Positions 27,960-37,224 of a stretch of 64,000 nt of DNA are shown here, piece by piece. Where the stretch lies: positions 1-64,000 of the forward strand of contig JALDRK010000004.1 in assembly GCA_031315915.1 (NCBI GenBank), in the 5' to 3' direction. Each line of letters opens with the position of its first letter. Within the stretch, counting starts at the first letter, position 1. A program made the translations under genes and the position numbers. A model generated the notes under the pieces. The model was not told where the DNA came from. It worked only from the letters and a program-made list of their open reading frames with translations, and ran no database searches. Source of the DNA: Nitrospirales bacterium. GTDB taxonomy: Bacteria; Nitrospirota; Nitrospiria; Nitrospirales; UBA8639.

Positions 27960-30900
27960 ATGGCCATTCACATCGCGCTCAATCATCAAACCCACTATCG
28001 TTATGACCGCTTAGTGCAAATGGGGCCACAGGTGATCCGGTTGCGTCCGGCACCCCATAGTCGAACGCCCATTCTCAGTTACGCTCTTAAAGTCGAGCCA
28101 ACCGGTTATTTTTTGAACTGGCAACAAGATCCGCACGGCAACTATCTGGCGCGGGTAGTGTATCCGGAGAAGATTCGCGAATTTCATGTGGACATCGACC
28201 TCGTGGCGGACATGGTCGTCTACAACCCCTTTGACTTTTTTCTGGAGCCTGCTGCCGAAACGCTTCCTTTTGTCTATGAGCCGTTGCTTCAACAGGATCT
28301 CCTGCCATATTTGGCGACTGAACCGACCGGCCCCCGGCTTCAGGAGTGGCTGAACCAACTCGTGCGTCCCAACCAGGATCCCACCATCCCCTATCTGGTG
28401 AACCTGAACCGGCAATTGCAAGAACGCATCGCCTATGTCATCCGCATGGAACACGGCGTCCAAACACCGGACGAAACCCTGGCCCTGGGTCGCGGCTCGT
28501 GCCGAGATTCCAGTTGGCTCCTGGTGCAAATCCTTCGACATCTGGGGGTGGCCTGCCGCTTTGTGTCCGGCTACTTGATTCAACTCGTGGCTGATGTGAA
28601 ATCCCTGGACGGTCCGTCCGGCACCGATCGGGATTTTACTGATTTGCATGCCTGGGTAGAGGCGTATCTCCCGGGCGCGGGATGGGTGGGCTTCGATCCC
28701 ACCTCCGGCTTACTTGCCGGAGAGGGACACATTCCTTTGGCCTGTACCCCACATCCCTTGACCGCAGCACCGATCAGCGGCCCCATCGATTTCTGTGAAA
28801 CCACCTTTTCTCATGACATGTCCGTCACCCGCATTCTGGAATCCCCGCGCGTGACCAAACCCTATACCGAAGAGCAGTGGCACACGATCGATCAATTCGG
28901 GCACCGCGTGAACGCCGAATTGGTGGCCAATGATGTCCGAGTCACCATCGGAGGGGAGCCGACCTTTGTGTCTATCGACTATCCCGATGCGCCGGAGTGG
29001 AACACCGAAGCCGTGGGCCCCAACAAACAACGATTAGCCGCGATCTTGATCAAACGCCTCCGTGAACGATTTGCCCCCGGCGCGCTTCTGCATTTGGGAC
29101 AAGGAAAATGGTACCCGGGCGAACAATTACCGCGATGGGCCTTTTCGCTGTACTGGAGAGAAGAAGGCCAACCGATTTGGGAGCATGACCACCTGATTCC
29201 CGAGGACAAGCCGGCCACGAAAACAACTTCGGATGACGCTCAACGGTTCATTCTGGGAATCGCCCAACGTGTGGAAGTAGGAGCGGAAACCATTTATCGA
29301 GTCTACGAAGACCCCTGGCATTTCATCGGACAAGAACGCAAACTGCCGGAAAACGTGGACCCGGCTACCAACAATCTGGATGATCCCATGGCCCGTGCCC
29401 GTTTGGCCAAAGTGTTTGAGCGAGGATTGGGAACTCCGGCCGGCTATGTGCTGCCCCTGCAACGCTGGAATGCCCGCGACGGCAAACGCCGGTGGATGAG
29501 CGCACCTTGGTCCACCCGAACCAAGCACTTGTTTCTGGTACCCGGCGACTCGCCCATTGGGTTTCGATTGCCATTGCCCTCCCTCCCGGTTCTGGCACCC
29601 GGTGAATACCCTTATATCATCCCCACCGATCCATTTGAGGAACGTGGTCCGCTTCCCGATCCCGACCCCGGCCGACAACCCTTTCTTCGAGGTCACGGGG
29701 GACATGAGCAGCCTCAACTCATTCATGGTCAAGTCACCGGTTCAGGTACCAAAGGAGCCGTTCGTGCCGCGCTAGCGGTTGAATCCCGTCACGGACAACT
29801 CTGGGTATTCATGCCTCCCGTCGAATCAGTCGAGGATTATCTTGACCTGATCGCTGCCATCCAGGACACGGCAGCAGAATTCAACCAGCCGATTCATCTG
29901 GAAGGCTACACTCCTCCCTATGATCCACGAATCAATGTGCTCAAAGTGACCCCCGACCCCGGAGTGCTGGAAGTCAACATCCACCCCGCCAGAAATTGGA
30001 GCGATATGGTGGCCATCACCACCGGCATCTACGAAGAGGCGCGACTCTGCCGGCTCGGCACGGAAAAATTCATGTTGGATGGACGCCACACCGGAACGGG
30101 CGGAGGCAATCACGTCGTGCTTGGAGGAAAAACCCCGGCGGACAGTCCGTTTATCAGAAGACCTGACCTCTTACGCAGTCTGATTGCGTATTGGCAACGA
30201 CATCCAGCTCTTTCTTACGTGTTTTCAGGCCTGTTCATCGGCCCGACGAGTCAGGCTCCGCGCATCGACGAAGCCCGCCACGATTCCCTGTACGAGCTGG
30301 AACTGGGTTTTGCACAAGTGCCCTTCCCGGACAATGGGCATCCACCTGCACCCTGGCTGGTGGATCGGATTTTTCGTAATTTGTTGATCGATGTCTCCGG
30401 CAACACCCATCGCACCGAAATTTGCATCGATAAACTCTATTCCCCCGACGGTCCCACCGGACGCCTGGGCCTCGTGGAATTCCGAGCCTTCGAAATGCCG
30501 CCGCACGAACGTATGAGTTTGGTCCAGCAGGTGTTACTCCTGGCCTTGATCTCACGTTTTTGGAAAGATCCCGATTCCGGAACCTTAGTTCGATGGGGTA
30601 CGCAACTGCATGACCGGTATATGCTGCCTCATTTTTTGGAGCAAGATCTTCACGAAGTCATTCAGGATATGAATCGCGCCGGGTATGCGTTGGAAACGGA
30701 CTGGTTCGCTCCGCACATGGAATTCCGTTTCCCTCACTATGGTTCTATCACTTCCGACAGTCTGGTTCTTGAAATTCGCCAGGCCCTTGAACCCTGGCAC
30801 GTCATGGGAGAGGAAGGGGCTCCAGGCGGAACGGTCCGATATGTGGACTCCTCAGTGGAACGGCTGCAGGTCAAACTTTCAGGGTTGACGGAAAACCGGC

Positions 30901-31289
30901 ATGTCGTTGCCTGTAATGGAAAACGAGTCCCTCTGGCACCCACCGGACGTCAAGGCGAAGCGGTTGGCGGCGTGCGCTATCGCGCCTGGCAACCACCGGC
31001 CAGTCTGCATCCGACGATCGGCATCAATGCTCCCCTGACCTTCGATATCTACGATCGATGGACAGGACGGGCGGTAGCCGGATGCACCTATCATGTCGCA
31101 CACCCAGGGGGACGAAATTTCGAACAATTTCCCGTGAATGCCTATGAAGCCGAAAGTCGTCGACTCGCCAGATTTCAAGCATTCGGCCATATGGCCGGCC
31201 CCTATCCAGAACCCAAAGACAGTTCCCGTCCGGAATTCCCATGTACCCTGGACCTACGGTGGCCAACATCACCTGCCAATAGACAGTGA
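27960..31289 (+). CDS. Transglutaminase-like protein with C-terminal DUF2126
   Basis: This 1109-residue protein joins two parts. Residues 1-280 are a bacterial transglutaminase-like cysteine protease module. It has an N-terminal beta domain (MAIHIALNHQTHYRYDR), catalytic Cys near residue 181 (GRGSCRDSSWLLV), His (FTDLHAWVEAYLPG) and Asp (GFDPTSG). The remaining 800 residues are DUF2126, with VTIGGEPTFVSIDYPDAPEW, VFMPPVESVEDYLDLI, LDGRHTGTGGGNHVVLGG and LVEFRAFEMPPHERM. The last two have the look of a glutamine-synthetase-fold amidoligase site, an inference. It leads the plus-strand arm of the cluster. No ribosome binding site is obvious before the ATG. The protein may both cut and make peptide-like bonds. 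Confidence 0.88.
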   Translation: MAIHIALNHQTHYRYDRLVQMGPQVIRLRPAPHSRTPILSYALKVEPTGYFLNWQQDPHGNYLARVVYPEKIREFHVDIDLVADMVVYNPFDFFLEPAAETLPFVYEPLLQQDLLPYLATEPTGPRLQEWLNQLVRPNQDPTIPYLVNLNRQLQERIAYVIRMEHGVQTPDETLALGRGSCRDSSWLLVQILRHLGVACRFVSGYLIQLVADVKSLDGPSGTDRDFTDLHAWVEAYLPGAGWVGFDPTSGLLAGEGHIPLACTPHPLTAAPISGPIDFCETTFSHDMSVTRILESPRVTKPYTEEQWHTIDQFGHRVNAELVANDVRVTIGGEPTFVSIDYPDAPEWNTEAVGPNKQRLAAILIKRLRERFAPGALLHLGQGKWYPGEQLPRWAFSLYWREEGQPIWEHDHLIPEDKPATKTTSDDAQRFILGIAQRVEVGAETIYRVYEDPWHFIGQERKLPENVDPATNNLDDPMARARLAKVFERGLGTPAGYVLPLQRWNARDGKRRWMSAPWSTRTKHLFLVPGDSPIGFRLPLPSLPVLAPGEYPYIIPTDPFEERGPLPDPDPGRQPFLRGHGGHEQPQLIHGQVTGSGTKGAVRAALAVESRHGQLWVFMPPVESVEDYLDLIAAIQDTAAEFNQPIHLEGYTPPYDPRINVLKVTPDPGVLEVNIHPARNWSDMVAITTGIYEEARLCRLGTEKFMLDGRHTGTGGGNHVVLGGKTPADSPFIRRPDLLRSLIAYWQRHPALSYVFSGLFIGPTSQAPRIDEARHDSLYELELGFAQVPFPDNGHPPAPWLVDRIFRNLLIDVSGNTHRTEICIDKLYSPDGPTGRLGLVEFRAFEMPPHERMSLVQQVLLLALISRFWKDPDSGTLVRWGTQLHDRYMLPHFLEQDLHEVIQDMNRAGYALETDWFAPHMEFRFPHYGSITSDSLVLEIRQALEPWHVMGEEGAPGGTVRYVDSSVERLQVKLSGLTENRHVVACNGKRVPLAPTGRQGEAVGGVRYRAWQPPASLHPTIGINAPLTFDIYDRWTGRAVAGCTYHVAHPGGRNFEQFPVNAYEAESRRLARFQAFGHMAGPYPEPKDSSRPEFPCTLDLRWPTSPANRQ

Positions 31290-31341
31290 AGAAACCCTAC
31301 GGTAAGGTAATGATAAGTTCTATGGAGAAACCGTCAGCTTC

Positions 31342-33936
31342 ATGAGTCATCCAACAGCCTCACCTTCTCCGGAATTGCCGGAATTCTTCCCGCGCTCCAA
31401 TCCCATGTATCAACCTCGACCCGATACGTTTGATGAACTCATCGCGCCGGATGGATCCGTCCGGCCCCATTGGCAGGCTTTTCTGAAAGACTTTTCTGCT
31501 CTGGACGAAAAGCAGCGACGCCACGCCCACGAGACAGCCATCCGACTCTTGAAAGATGACGGCGTCACCTATTTGGCCGAGAAGAACGGCCAACAAACCG
31601 ATAGGCCCTGGCAACTGGACTTATTTCCACTCTTGATCAGTCAAGAAGAATGGCAACAACTGGAAACAGGCCTGATTCAACGGGCTCGTCTCCTCAATCA
31701 TATTTTGAGCGATTTATACGGCCCGCAACAACTGTTGAAAAATGGAGCCTTGCCGCCTGCGGTGGTCTTCGGCAATCATCAATTTTTGCAACCCTGCCAT
31801 GGTGTGCCGGTCGCCCAAGGCACCTATTTACACTTTCTGGCCTTTGATGTAGCGCGTGCGCCTGACGGCAAATGGTGGGTTTTGCGGGATCGAACGGAAG
31901 CGCCAACCGGCGCGGGTTTTGCCCTGGAAAATCGCATTATCGTTTCACGGTCCTTGCCCGACCTGTTTGACGATACGCATGTCCAACGGCTCTCTTCCTT
32001 TTTTCAATCCTTTAACGAACACTTTCTCGAGTTCTCTCAACGGGATGATCCCTTGGCCGTCGTGCTTTCTCCCGGGCCGCAAAACGCCGCCTATTTCGAA
32101 CATGCCTATCTCTCACGGTATTTGGGATATCCCGTCGTTGAAGGATCGGATATGACCGTTCGTGATGACCGGCTCTTTCTCAAAACGGTCGACGGCCTCA
32201 AACCCGTTGATCTGGTCCTACGGCGCATTTACTCAGACTTGTGCGACCCACTCGAACTGATAACGGAGTCCAGCCTAGGCATTCCAGGCCTTTTGCAATC
32301 GGTTCGGGCCGGACATGTCACTATGGCCAATGCCCTCGGCAGCGGATTGGTGGACAGTGAAGTCCTGTTAAGTTTTTTGCCAGCCTTATGCCAATTCTTT
32401 TTTAGCGAAGGACTTCATATTCCCAGCGTCGCCACGTGGTGGTGCGGGCAACCAAAGGAACGGGAATACGTCATTGAGAATCTGCATCGCTTGTTGATTC
32501 GTCAGGTATTGACTCCTAAACATGGACTGACGCACGGTCGCTTATCTTCATTCGGACCTGACCTGACAAACCAGGACAAGGACGCTCTCACCCAAGCCAT
32601 TACCCGCCGAAGCCATGAATACGTGGGACGGGAGATCGTCTCGCCTTCCACCACGCCTTTTTGGACGGAACAGGATACATTGCGACCCGCGCCTATGACC
32701 TTGCGCGTGTATGTCACCGCCACAAAGGACGGGTATACCGTGATGCCGGGCGGCCTCGCCCGCGTATCGGTTCGCTCGGACCCTCGGGGTCATTGGCATG
32801 AACCGGGCGATTTCAGCAAAGATACCTGGGTCAAAGGGAACAAAGCCCTGGATGTTCAGCCCGCTATCGTTCCACCCCACCATACTCTTCAATTGCGGCG
32901 AGGCGGACGTGATCTTCCCAGCCGGACCGCCGACAATCTCTTCTGGCTCGGACGATATGCGGAACGGGCGGAGGGAGCGATCCGATTATTGCGAAGCCTA
33001 TTTTCCCGCATGAGCGGGGAGGCCGATCTGGGCGATGACCCCCAGACCCTTCAACGGTTGGTCTCCCTTTTGGTCATGCAGGAACATCTCTCTCCCCGGC
33101 GAGCCAAACGCGCCGTTGCCGGAGGGGGAGACGCCGTAGAGGCGGAACTTCGAACAATCCTGTTTGATCCTGATTCGCCGGACGGCTTGGCCAAGATCAT
33201 TCAGAATGTCCGCCGCACTGCGGAATTGGTTCGACATCGATTATCGCTGGACACCTGGAATATTTTGGTTGAACTGGGCAGCATCCCCAAAGAATGGGCT
33301 CAAACCAAAGGACAAAGCATTGATGATGCCATTCGCCTACTGAGCCGCATGATCCAGCATCTGGCTGCGCTGAACGGTATGGTCATGGAAAACATGACGC
33401 GCAGCTACGCCTGGCGGTTTATCGAAATGGGACGGAGACTGGAACGGGTACGGCATTTATCCAAATTGATTCGGCATCTGGCTACCCGGGGCACGCCTGA
33501 AAGCACCGGAGCCCTGAACCTACTTCTGGAACTCGCGGACGGGTCCATTACCTACCGTACCCGGTACAAAGCCGAAGCCAAACTGCCGGCCGTTCTGGAT
33601 TTGTTGTTAGCGGACGAGACGAATCCCCGATCGGTTATTTTTCAATTTCTGACCGTCGAGGCGCACCTCACCACTTTACCGAAAGAGGAAAACTCGGCCT
33701 CGCTCCATCCTGCTCAACAGATTACGACTCGCATCTGTACGGACATTCGCTTGGCAGACATGATTCAACTGACAGAGTTCAAGAAAAAGAGCAAAGTCAG
33801 AGCTAACCTGGATCACCTGTTGAAACAATTGGATCAGGGCGTCCTTCAAATTTCGGATATCGTCGCGCACACCTATTTCAGTCATTCGATGGTGCAACGC
33901 ATTTCCGGTCCTCAATGGCTTGAGGGCATTCCATGA
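31342..33936 (+). CDS. Fused circularly permuted ATP-grasp and alpha-E protein
   Basis: The 864 residues hold an ATP-grasp ligase (about 20-490) fused to an alpha-E domain (about 528-860). The ligase half shows TYLHFLAFDVARAPDGKWWV, RTEAPTGAGFALENRI, LSPGPQNAAYFEHAYLSRYL and ANALGSGLVDSEVLLSFLP. The alpha-E half begins SRTADNLFWLGRYAERAEG and repeats the motif later as FIEMGRRLERVRHL. The same two functions are separate genes on the minus-strand arm. The fusion supports the view that the two proteins work as one complex. The last codons overlap the next start (ATGA at 33933). Confidence 0.9.
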   Translation: MSHPTASPSPELPEFFPRSNPMYQPRPDTFDELIAPDGSVRPHWQAFLKDFSALDEKQRRHAHETAIRLLKDDGVTYLAEKNGQQTDRPWQLDLFPLLISQEEWQQLETGLIQRARLLNHILSDLYGPQQLLKNGALPPAVVFGNHQFLQPCHGVPVAQGTYLHFLAFDVARAPDGKWWVLRDRTEAPTGAGFALENRIIVSRSLPDLFDDTHVQRLSSFFQSFNEHFLEFSQRDDPLAVVLSPGPQNAAYFEHAYLSRYLGYPVVEGSDMTVRDDRLFLKTVDGLKPVDLVLRRIYSDLCDPLELITESSLGIPGLLQSVRAGHVTMANALGSGLVDSEVLLSFLPALCQFFFSEGLHIPSVATWWCGQPKEREYVIENLHRLLIRQVLTPKHGLTHGRLSSFGPDLTNQDKDALTQAITRRSHEYVGREIVSPSTTPFWTEQDTLRPAPMTLRVYVTATKDGYTVMPGGLARVSVRSDPRGHWHEPGDFSKDTWVKGNKALDVQPAIVPPHHTLQLRRGGRDLPSRTADNLFWLGRYAERAEGAIRLLRSLFSRMSGEADLGDDPQTLQRLVSLLVMQEHLSPRRAKRAVAGGGDAVEAELRTILFDPDSPDGLAKIIQNVRRTAELVRHRLSLDTWNILVELGSIPKEWAQTKGQSIDDAIRLLSRMIQHLAALNGMVMENMTRSYAWRFIEMGRRLERVRHLSKLIRHLATRGTPESTGALNLLLELADGSITYRTRYKAEAKLPAVLDLLLADETNPRSVIFQFLTVEAHLTTLPKEENSASLHPAQQITTRICTDIRLADMIQLTEFKKKSKVRANLDHLLKQLDQGVLQISDIVAHTYFSHSMVQRISGPQWLEGIP

Positions 33937-34823
33937 TCTTTCAAGTAATCCACCGAACCACCTTTACGTACACCCAGCCGGTCGCGATTTCCCATCATGT
34001 GCTCCGTCTCACTCCACGATCCCATCCACGTCAACACAGCCTTCATTCAACCCTGGTCATTGATCCGGCGCCCTCGGTTCGATCCGAGAGCACAGATTAC
34101 TTTGGCAATCCCCTAACCCATTTGACCATTCAAACCCCGCACCCTGAACTCATCGTAGAGGCCAAAAATTTGGTGGACGTCGTCAAACCTGCTCCTGTTC
34201 AACTCGATCAAAGTCCGCCGTGGGATCAAGTGGCTCACCAACTTCAAGGGCCCACGGATGCGGCGGTTCTGGACGCTCAATCCTATATGTACGACTCACC
34301 CTATATCACGATTGACGATGAGACCTATGAGTTTGCCCTGCCTTGTTTTCCACCAGGCCGTCCGCTTCTGGCAGGAGTCATGGATTTGACCAGCCGGATT
34401 TATCGAGACTTTACCTATGAAGGAGGAGTGACGGATGTCTCGACTCCCGTCAAAGACGTGTTGGCAGCCCAAAAAGGGGTGTGTCAGGACTTCGCCCATT
34501 TGGAAATTGCCGCTCTACGCAGCCTTGGATTGCCCGCTCGCTACATCAGTGGATATTTGCTGACGCATCCTCCCGAAGGACAGGAAAAACTGGTCGGAGC
34601 CGACGCTTCTCATGCCTGGCTCTCGACATGGTGCCCAAGCATCGGGTGGGTAGACTTTGATCCGACCAATAATCTTATCCCCGGCAATGAGCATATTACT
34701 CTAGCCTGGGGACGAGACTATGGGGACGTGAGCCCGATTAACGGCTTCATGGTTGGCGGCGGACAACACACGCTGGAGGTGTCGGTTGACGTGAGCCCCG
34801 CCCCTCACCCTGCATTAATCTAA
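33933..34823 (+). CDS. Transglutaminase-like protein
   Basis: This 296-residue bacterial transglutaminase-like protein starts with the N-terminal beta module (MIFQVIHRTTFTYTQPVAIS). The catalytic triad is Cys in KGVCQDFAHLEIAALRSLG (near residue 184), His in DASHAWLSTWCP and Asp in GWVDFDPTNN. No signal peptide is present, so it is cytoplasmic like the other cluster members. It is translationally coupled to the fused ligase. In related clusters such proteins are thought to act as peptidases or amide-forming enzymes on the ligase product. Confidence 0.92.
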   Translation: MIFQVIHRTTFTYTQPVAISHHVLRLTPRSHPRQHSLHSTLVIDPAPSVRSESTDYFGNPLTHLTIQTPHPELIVEAKNLVDVVKPAPVQLDQSPPWDQVAHQLQGPTDAAVLDAQSYMYDSPYITIDDETYEFALPCFPPGRPLLAGVMDLTSRIYRDFTYEGGVTDVSTPVKDVLAAQKGVCQDFAHLEIAALRSLGLPARYISGYLLTHPPEGQEKLVGADASHAWLSTWCPSIGWVDFDPTNNLIPGNEHITLAWGRDYGDVSPINGFMVGGGQHTLEVSVDVSPAPHPALI

Positions 34824-34865
34824 TGGTGAGTATGCTTCAAGCATGAGATTTGGTGTGACTGCTTA

Positions 34866-35455
34866 TTAGTCCCCGCCACCGCATCCGCCGCCACAACTGG
34901 ATCCGGCACTCTCCCCACCAGCATCGTTATAAGAGGATGCGCTGCTGCCGGAATCACTGGTGCCACAGCTTCCGCCAGAGCAGCCGATATGAGTTCCATA
35001 ATAAGGATAGCTCCCGGGCTTTGTACAATCTATGCTGTATTGAAAGCCGTTGGGAATGTTCAGACGGCATCCAAGGCAAATAACAGAGGGAGCCTGGAGG
35101 GATTTCTCGCACGAATGCCTTCCCGCTCACAAGCTAACCGCGACGCCCGCTTAATGCCTTCCGGACCTTTTCCTGTCTGCTTCATAGCCGCGGCGGGTGT
35201 ATGGTGGAGGAATCGCCCAAACGCATGTCGGCAAAATTTTTCATAAGACTTCGTGGAAAGAATGAATGCATGCCAGGCCACATCCACCACTTGAGAAGGC
35301 ATGACCACCGTAACCGGGCCTGCTTCTCGGCAAAGATGAAAGAATTGCCGTAAGCCATTCAGAACGGAATCAACCTGCATGGAGGATAAGTGGGGATAGG
35401 CTTCGGCAACGTTGTTGGCAACCGATGATGGGAATTGATAGGTATCGATGACAAT
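34866..35455 (-). pseudogene. Glycine/cysteine-tailed protein, one frameshift, possible ATT start
   Basis: The body (LRQFFHLCREAGPVTVVMPS, then VVDVAWHAFILSTKSYEKFC) is a family I know only as a glycine-rich-domain protein of unknown function. The first frame ends at 35060. One base earlier the next frame gives RLNIPNGFQYSIDC and then a Ser/Gly/Cys tail ending SCGGGCGGGD, stop at 34866. Upstream, family-like sequence (DTYQFPSSVANNVAEAYPHL) precedes the first ATG (35380) and runs back to ATT at 35455. That codon has GGAGGT 5 nt upstream, so an ATT start is plausible. The tail faces the end of the amidoligase cluster, convergent with it. Confidence 0.62.
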
Positions 35456-35630
35456 TTGTTACCTCCGTATATCTGCTGAGGACGGCCCTTGGCGAAATCC
35501 ACCAAAAAACTTCAGTAACCCTACCACTGTTCCGATGAAGGCCAAACTGGGAATCAGTATTATCGATTCCATCCGTCCCTCTGCTCATCGTTCGAGGCCG
35601 CCTGCCAAACCACTGCTTCGGGCACGCCCC

Positions 35631-36383
35631 TCAAGCCTTCTTGAATCCGCAGGCACGGGCCACTCCATCGCGATACTGAATCCACAGTTTCAATGTTTTT
35701 TGGATCGCCGCCAAAATCTTTCTCTGATGGGATAACGAGGTAGCATAGTGAACGACCATGGCATAGGCATCATGTCGATGACCCGCCTCAACCATTTGAT
35801 GCGCACGAATCAGATCCAGCGATTGAGGAGAAACTCCATGGTATTTCACAAGGGGGTGAGTCCGGAGTTTGCGTTGAATTTGTTGGGGGGATTTCTTGCG
35901 GGTCGAGCTGGCCAATTCCTTTCGATCATTCACACTCCCTTCCACAAAGATGGTCATGACCGCTGCAGCCAAAACCCAATCCGGACTATCTGTGATCCGG
36001 TTCAACCAGTTCCGGTACCGGAGAGTGGCCGGCAATAACTGAATGGTTTCGAAGTCTCTCGCACGAAATCCAAGGCCTTTCATCATTTTTAAAAACAAAG
36101 CGGGGTGCGAGACGCCCAAGGACAACTTTCCCGTATCCTCTTCGAAAATATTTTCGGCCAACATCTGTCGAACCTCCAATGGAGGATTTTTCCCATGGAT
36201 ACGGGCCAAAAAAACCGGAAAGTCCCGAACATAGACCGCATATTCCTGTTGATAATGAATTTTGAGCTGGGACTTGGAAATAGTGGGACCCACAATATCA
36301 GGCCAAGCCCAATGATGCTTTTCCTCCATAATACGTAACAGGTCATTTTGAAATCTTCGAGGGCTGTTTTTTTTCGATGTCAT
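35631..36383 (-). CDS. CADD/PqqC-like heme-oxygenase-fold iron enzyme
   Basis: This 250-residue helical protein resembles the CADD / iron-containing redox enzyme family (heme-oxygenase-like diiron oxidases). Family-like segments are KSQLKIHYQQEYAVYVRDFP, ARIHGKNPPLEVRQMLAENI, FEEDTGKLSLGVSHPALFLK and a later TIFVEGSVNDRKEL. His and Glu residues in these helices could bind two irons. CADD homologues make p-aminobenzoate from their own side chain and relatives act on fatty acids; the activity here is not predictable. It stands alone on the minus strand, 176 nt from the Gly-tailed gene. Confidence 0.72.
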   Translation of the reverse strand: MTSKKNSPRRFQNDLLRIMEEKHHWAWPDIVGPTISKSQLKIHYQQEYAVYVRDFPVFLARIHGKNPPLEVRQMLAENIFEEDTGKLSLGVSHPALFLKMMKGLGFRARDFETIQLLPATLRYRNWLNRITDSPDWVLAAAVMTIFVEGSVNDRKELASSTRKKSPQQIQRKLRTHPLVKYHGVSPQSLDLIRAHQMVEAGHRHDAYAMVVHYATSLSHQRKILAAIQKTLKLWIQYRDGVARACGFKKA

Positions 36384-36856
36384 GGCCTACCCTTATTGAT
36401 TGAGTAATGAATTTCCTTACGGCCTCTGCCTGGACTCCTTTCTTGATAAGATTACAGTATTTCTTCGGGTTTCATGAGATTATCTGAAGACTTTTTTAAT
36501 CCTGTCACATACTCCATTTTGCTTCCCTTGGCCAACCCCCTTTTTCTTTCGCACTGTCAAACTTCCTTACACAATTATTAACGGTTTTCTTTTAACCGGT
36601 ATCTTTTCCTATATTTTCATACACGTGTTTTTTCTGAAATAGCTTCAACTGTCTCGAATTTTCTCACCACAGAGGAAAACAATACTTTGCTGCCATCAGC
36701 ATAAAAAACCATTATTCATTAATAATCCTCAACTGTGAATACCTTCCTCGAACCACAAACACAATTTCAACCTGGCAAAGTCCTTGCTCAACAAGCTCAA
36801 ACCGATTGTTTTAGAATGAAGATTAATCACCTGAACCAAGAGGAGGAACTTGACAG
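36384..36856. other. AT-rich divergent intergenic region
   Basis: This holds no gene I can support. It is AT-rich and must carry the promoters of the CADD-like gene (minus) and the small 36857 gene (plus). No clear promoter or operator was identified. Confidence 0.4.
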
Positions 36857-37177
36857 ATGATGTTCGTTGATCAAACCTACATCGATACTGCGCTAAGAAG
36901 TGAAACAGCCTATCATGAGCGAAAAGTGGAACAACTCCAACGAACAATCAAGCGATTGACCGATGCATTGACCTGGGAAAAACTCCAACACCGTTCACGC
37001 TTGACGGAATTAGAAAACGTGGCTAGCCAAATTGCTCCAATGCCAACGAAAAATGTTCCTTTAACCAAAAACCCCTTAACCCGGAAAACTCTCAAAAGTT
37101 CCACGAAGAAGTGGAGCCAGACCAGAAAACATCAATCACACACTTCTGACCCAACACTGATCCCTAAGGCCGGCTAA
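36857..37177 (+). CDS. Small basic coiled-coil protein of unknown function
   Basis: This 106-residue protein has a good ribosome binding site (AGGAGG, 10 nt before the ATG at 36857). The first half is a short coiled coil (ETAYHERKVEQLQRTIKRLT). The second half is Lys/Thr/Pro-rich and basic (NPLTRKTLKSSTKKWSQTRK), so probably disordered and perhaps nucleic-acid binding. No family recognised. A strong hairpin follows 22 nt after the stop. Confidence 0.55.
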   Translation: MMFVDQTYIDTALRSETAYHERKVEQLQRTIKRLTDALTWEKLQHRSRLTELENVASQIAPMPTKNVPLTKNPLTRKTLKSSTKKWSQTRKHQSHTSDPTLIPKAG

Positions 37178-37199
37178 CCTTACCTTAGCGGTTCTCCCG

Positions 37200-37224
37200 A
37201 GGCCCACGGGTATTCCGTGGGCCT
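37200..37224 (+). terminator. Strong hairpin after the small coiled-coil gene
   Basis: AGGCCCACGG and CCGTGGGCCT form a perfect 10-bp stem with a 5-nt loop. There is no T tract on either side, so it is either a weak or factor-assisted terminator or an mRNA-stabilising structure. Its place 22 nt after a stop codon supports a 3'-end role. Confidence 0.45.

Noticed and set aside
31342-33936. Possibility that the fused ATP-grasp/alpha-E gene is an assembly join of the minus-strand pair
   Set aside because: The two sets differ in sequence throughout and lie in opposite orientation with different neighbours, so they are true paralogues.
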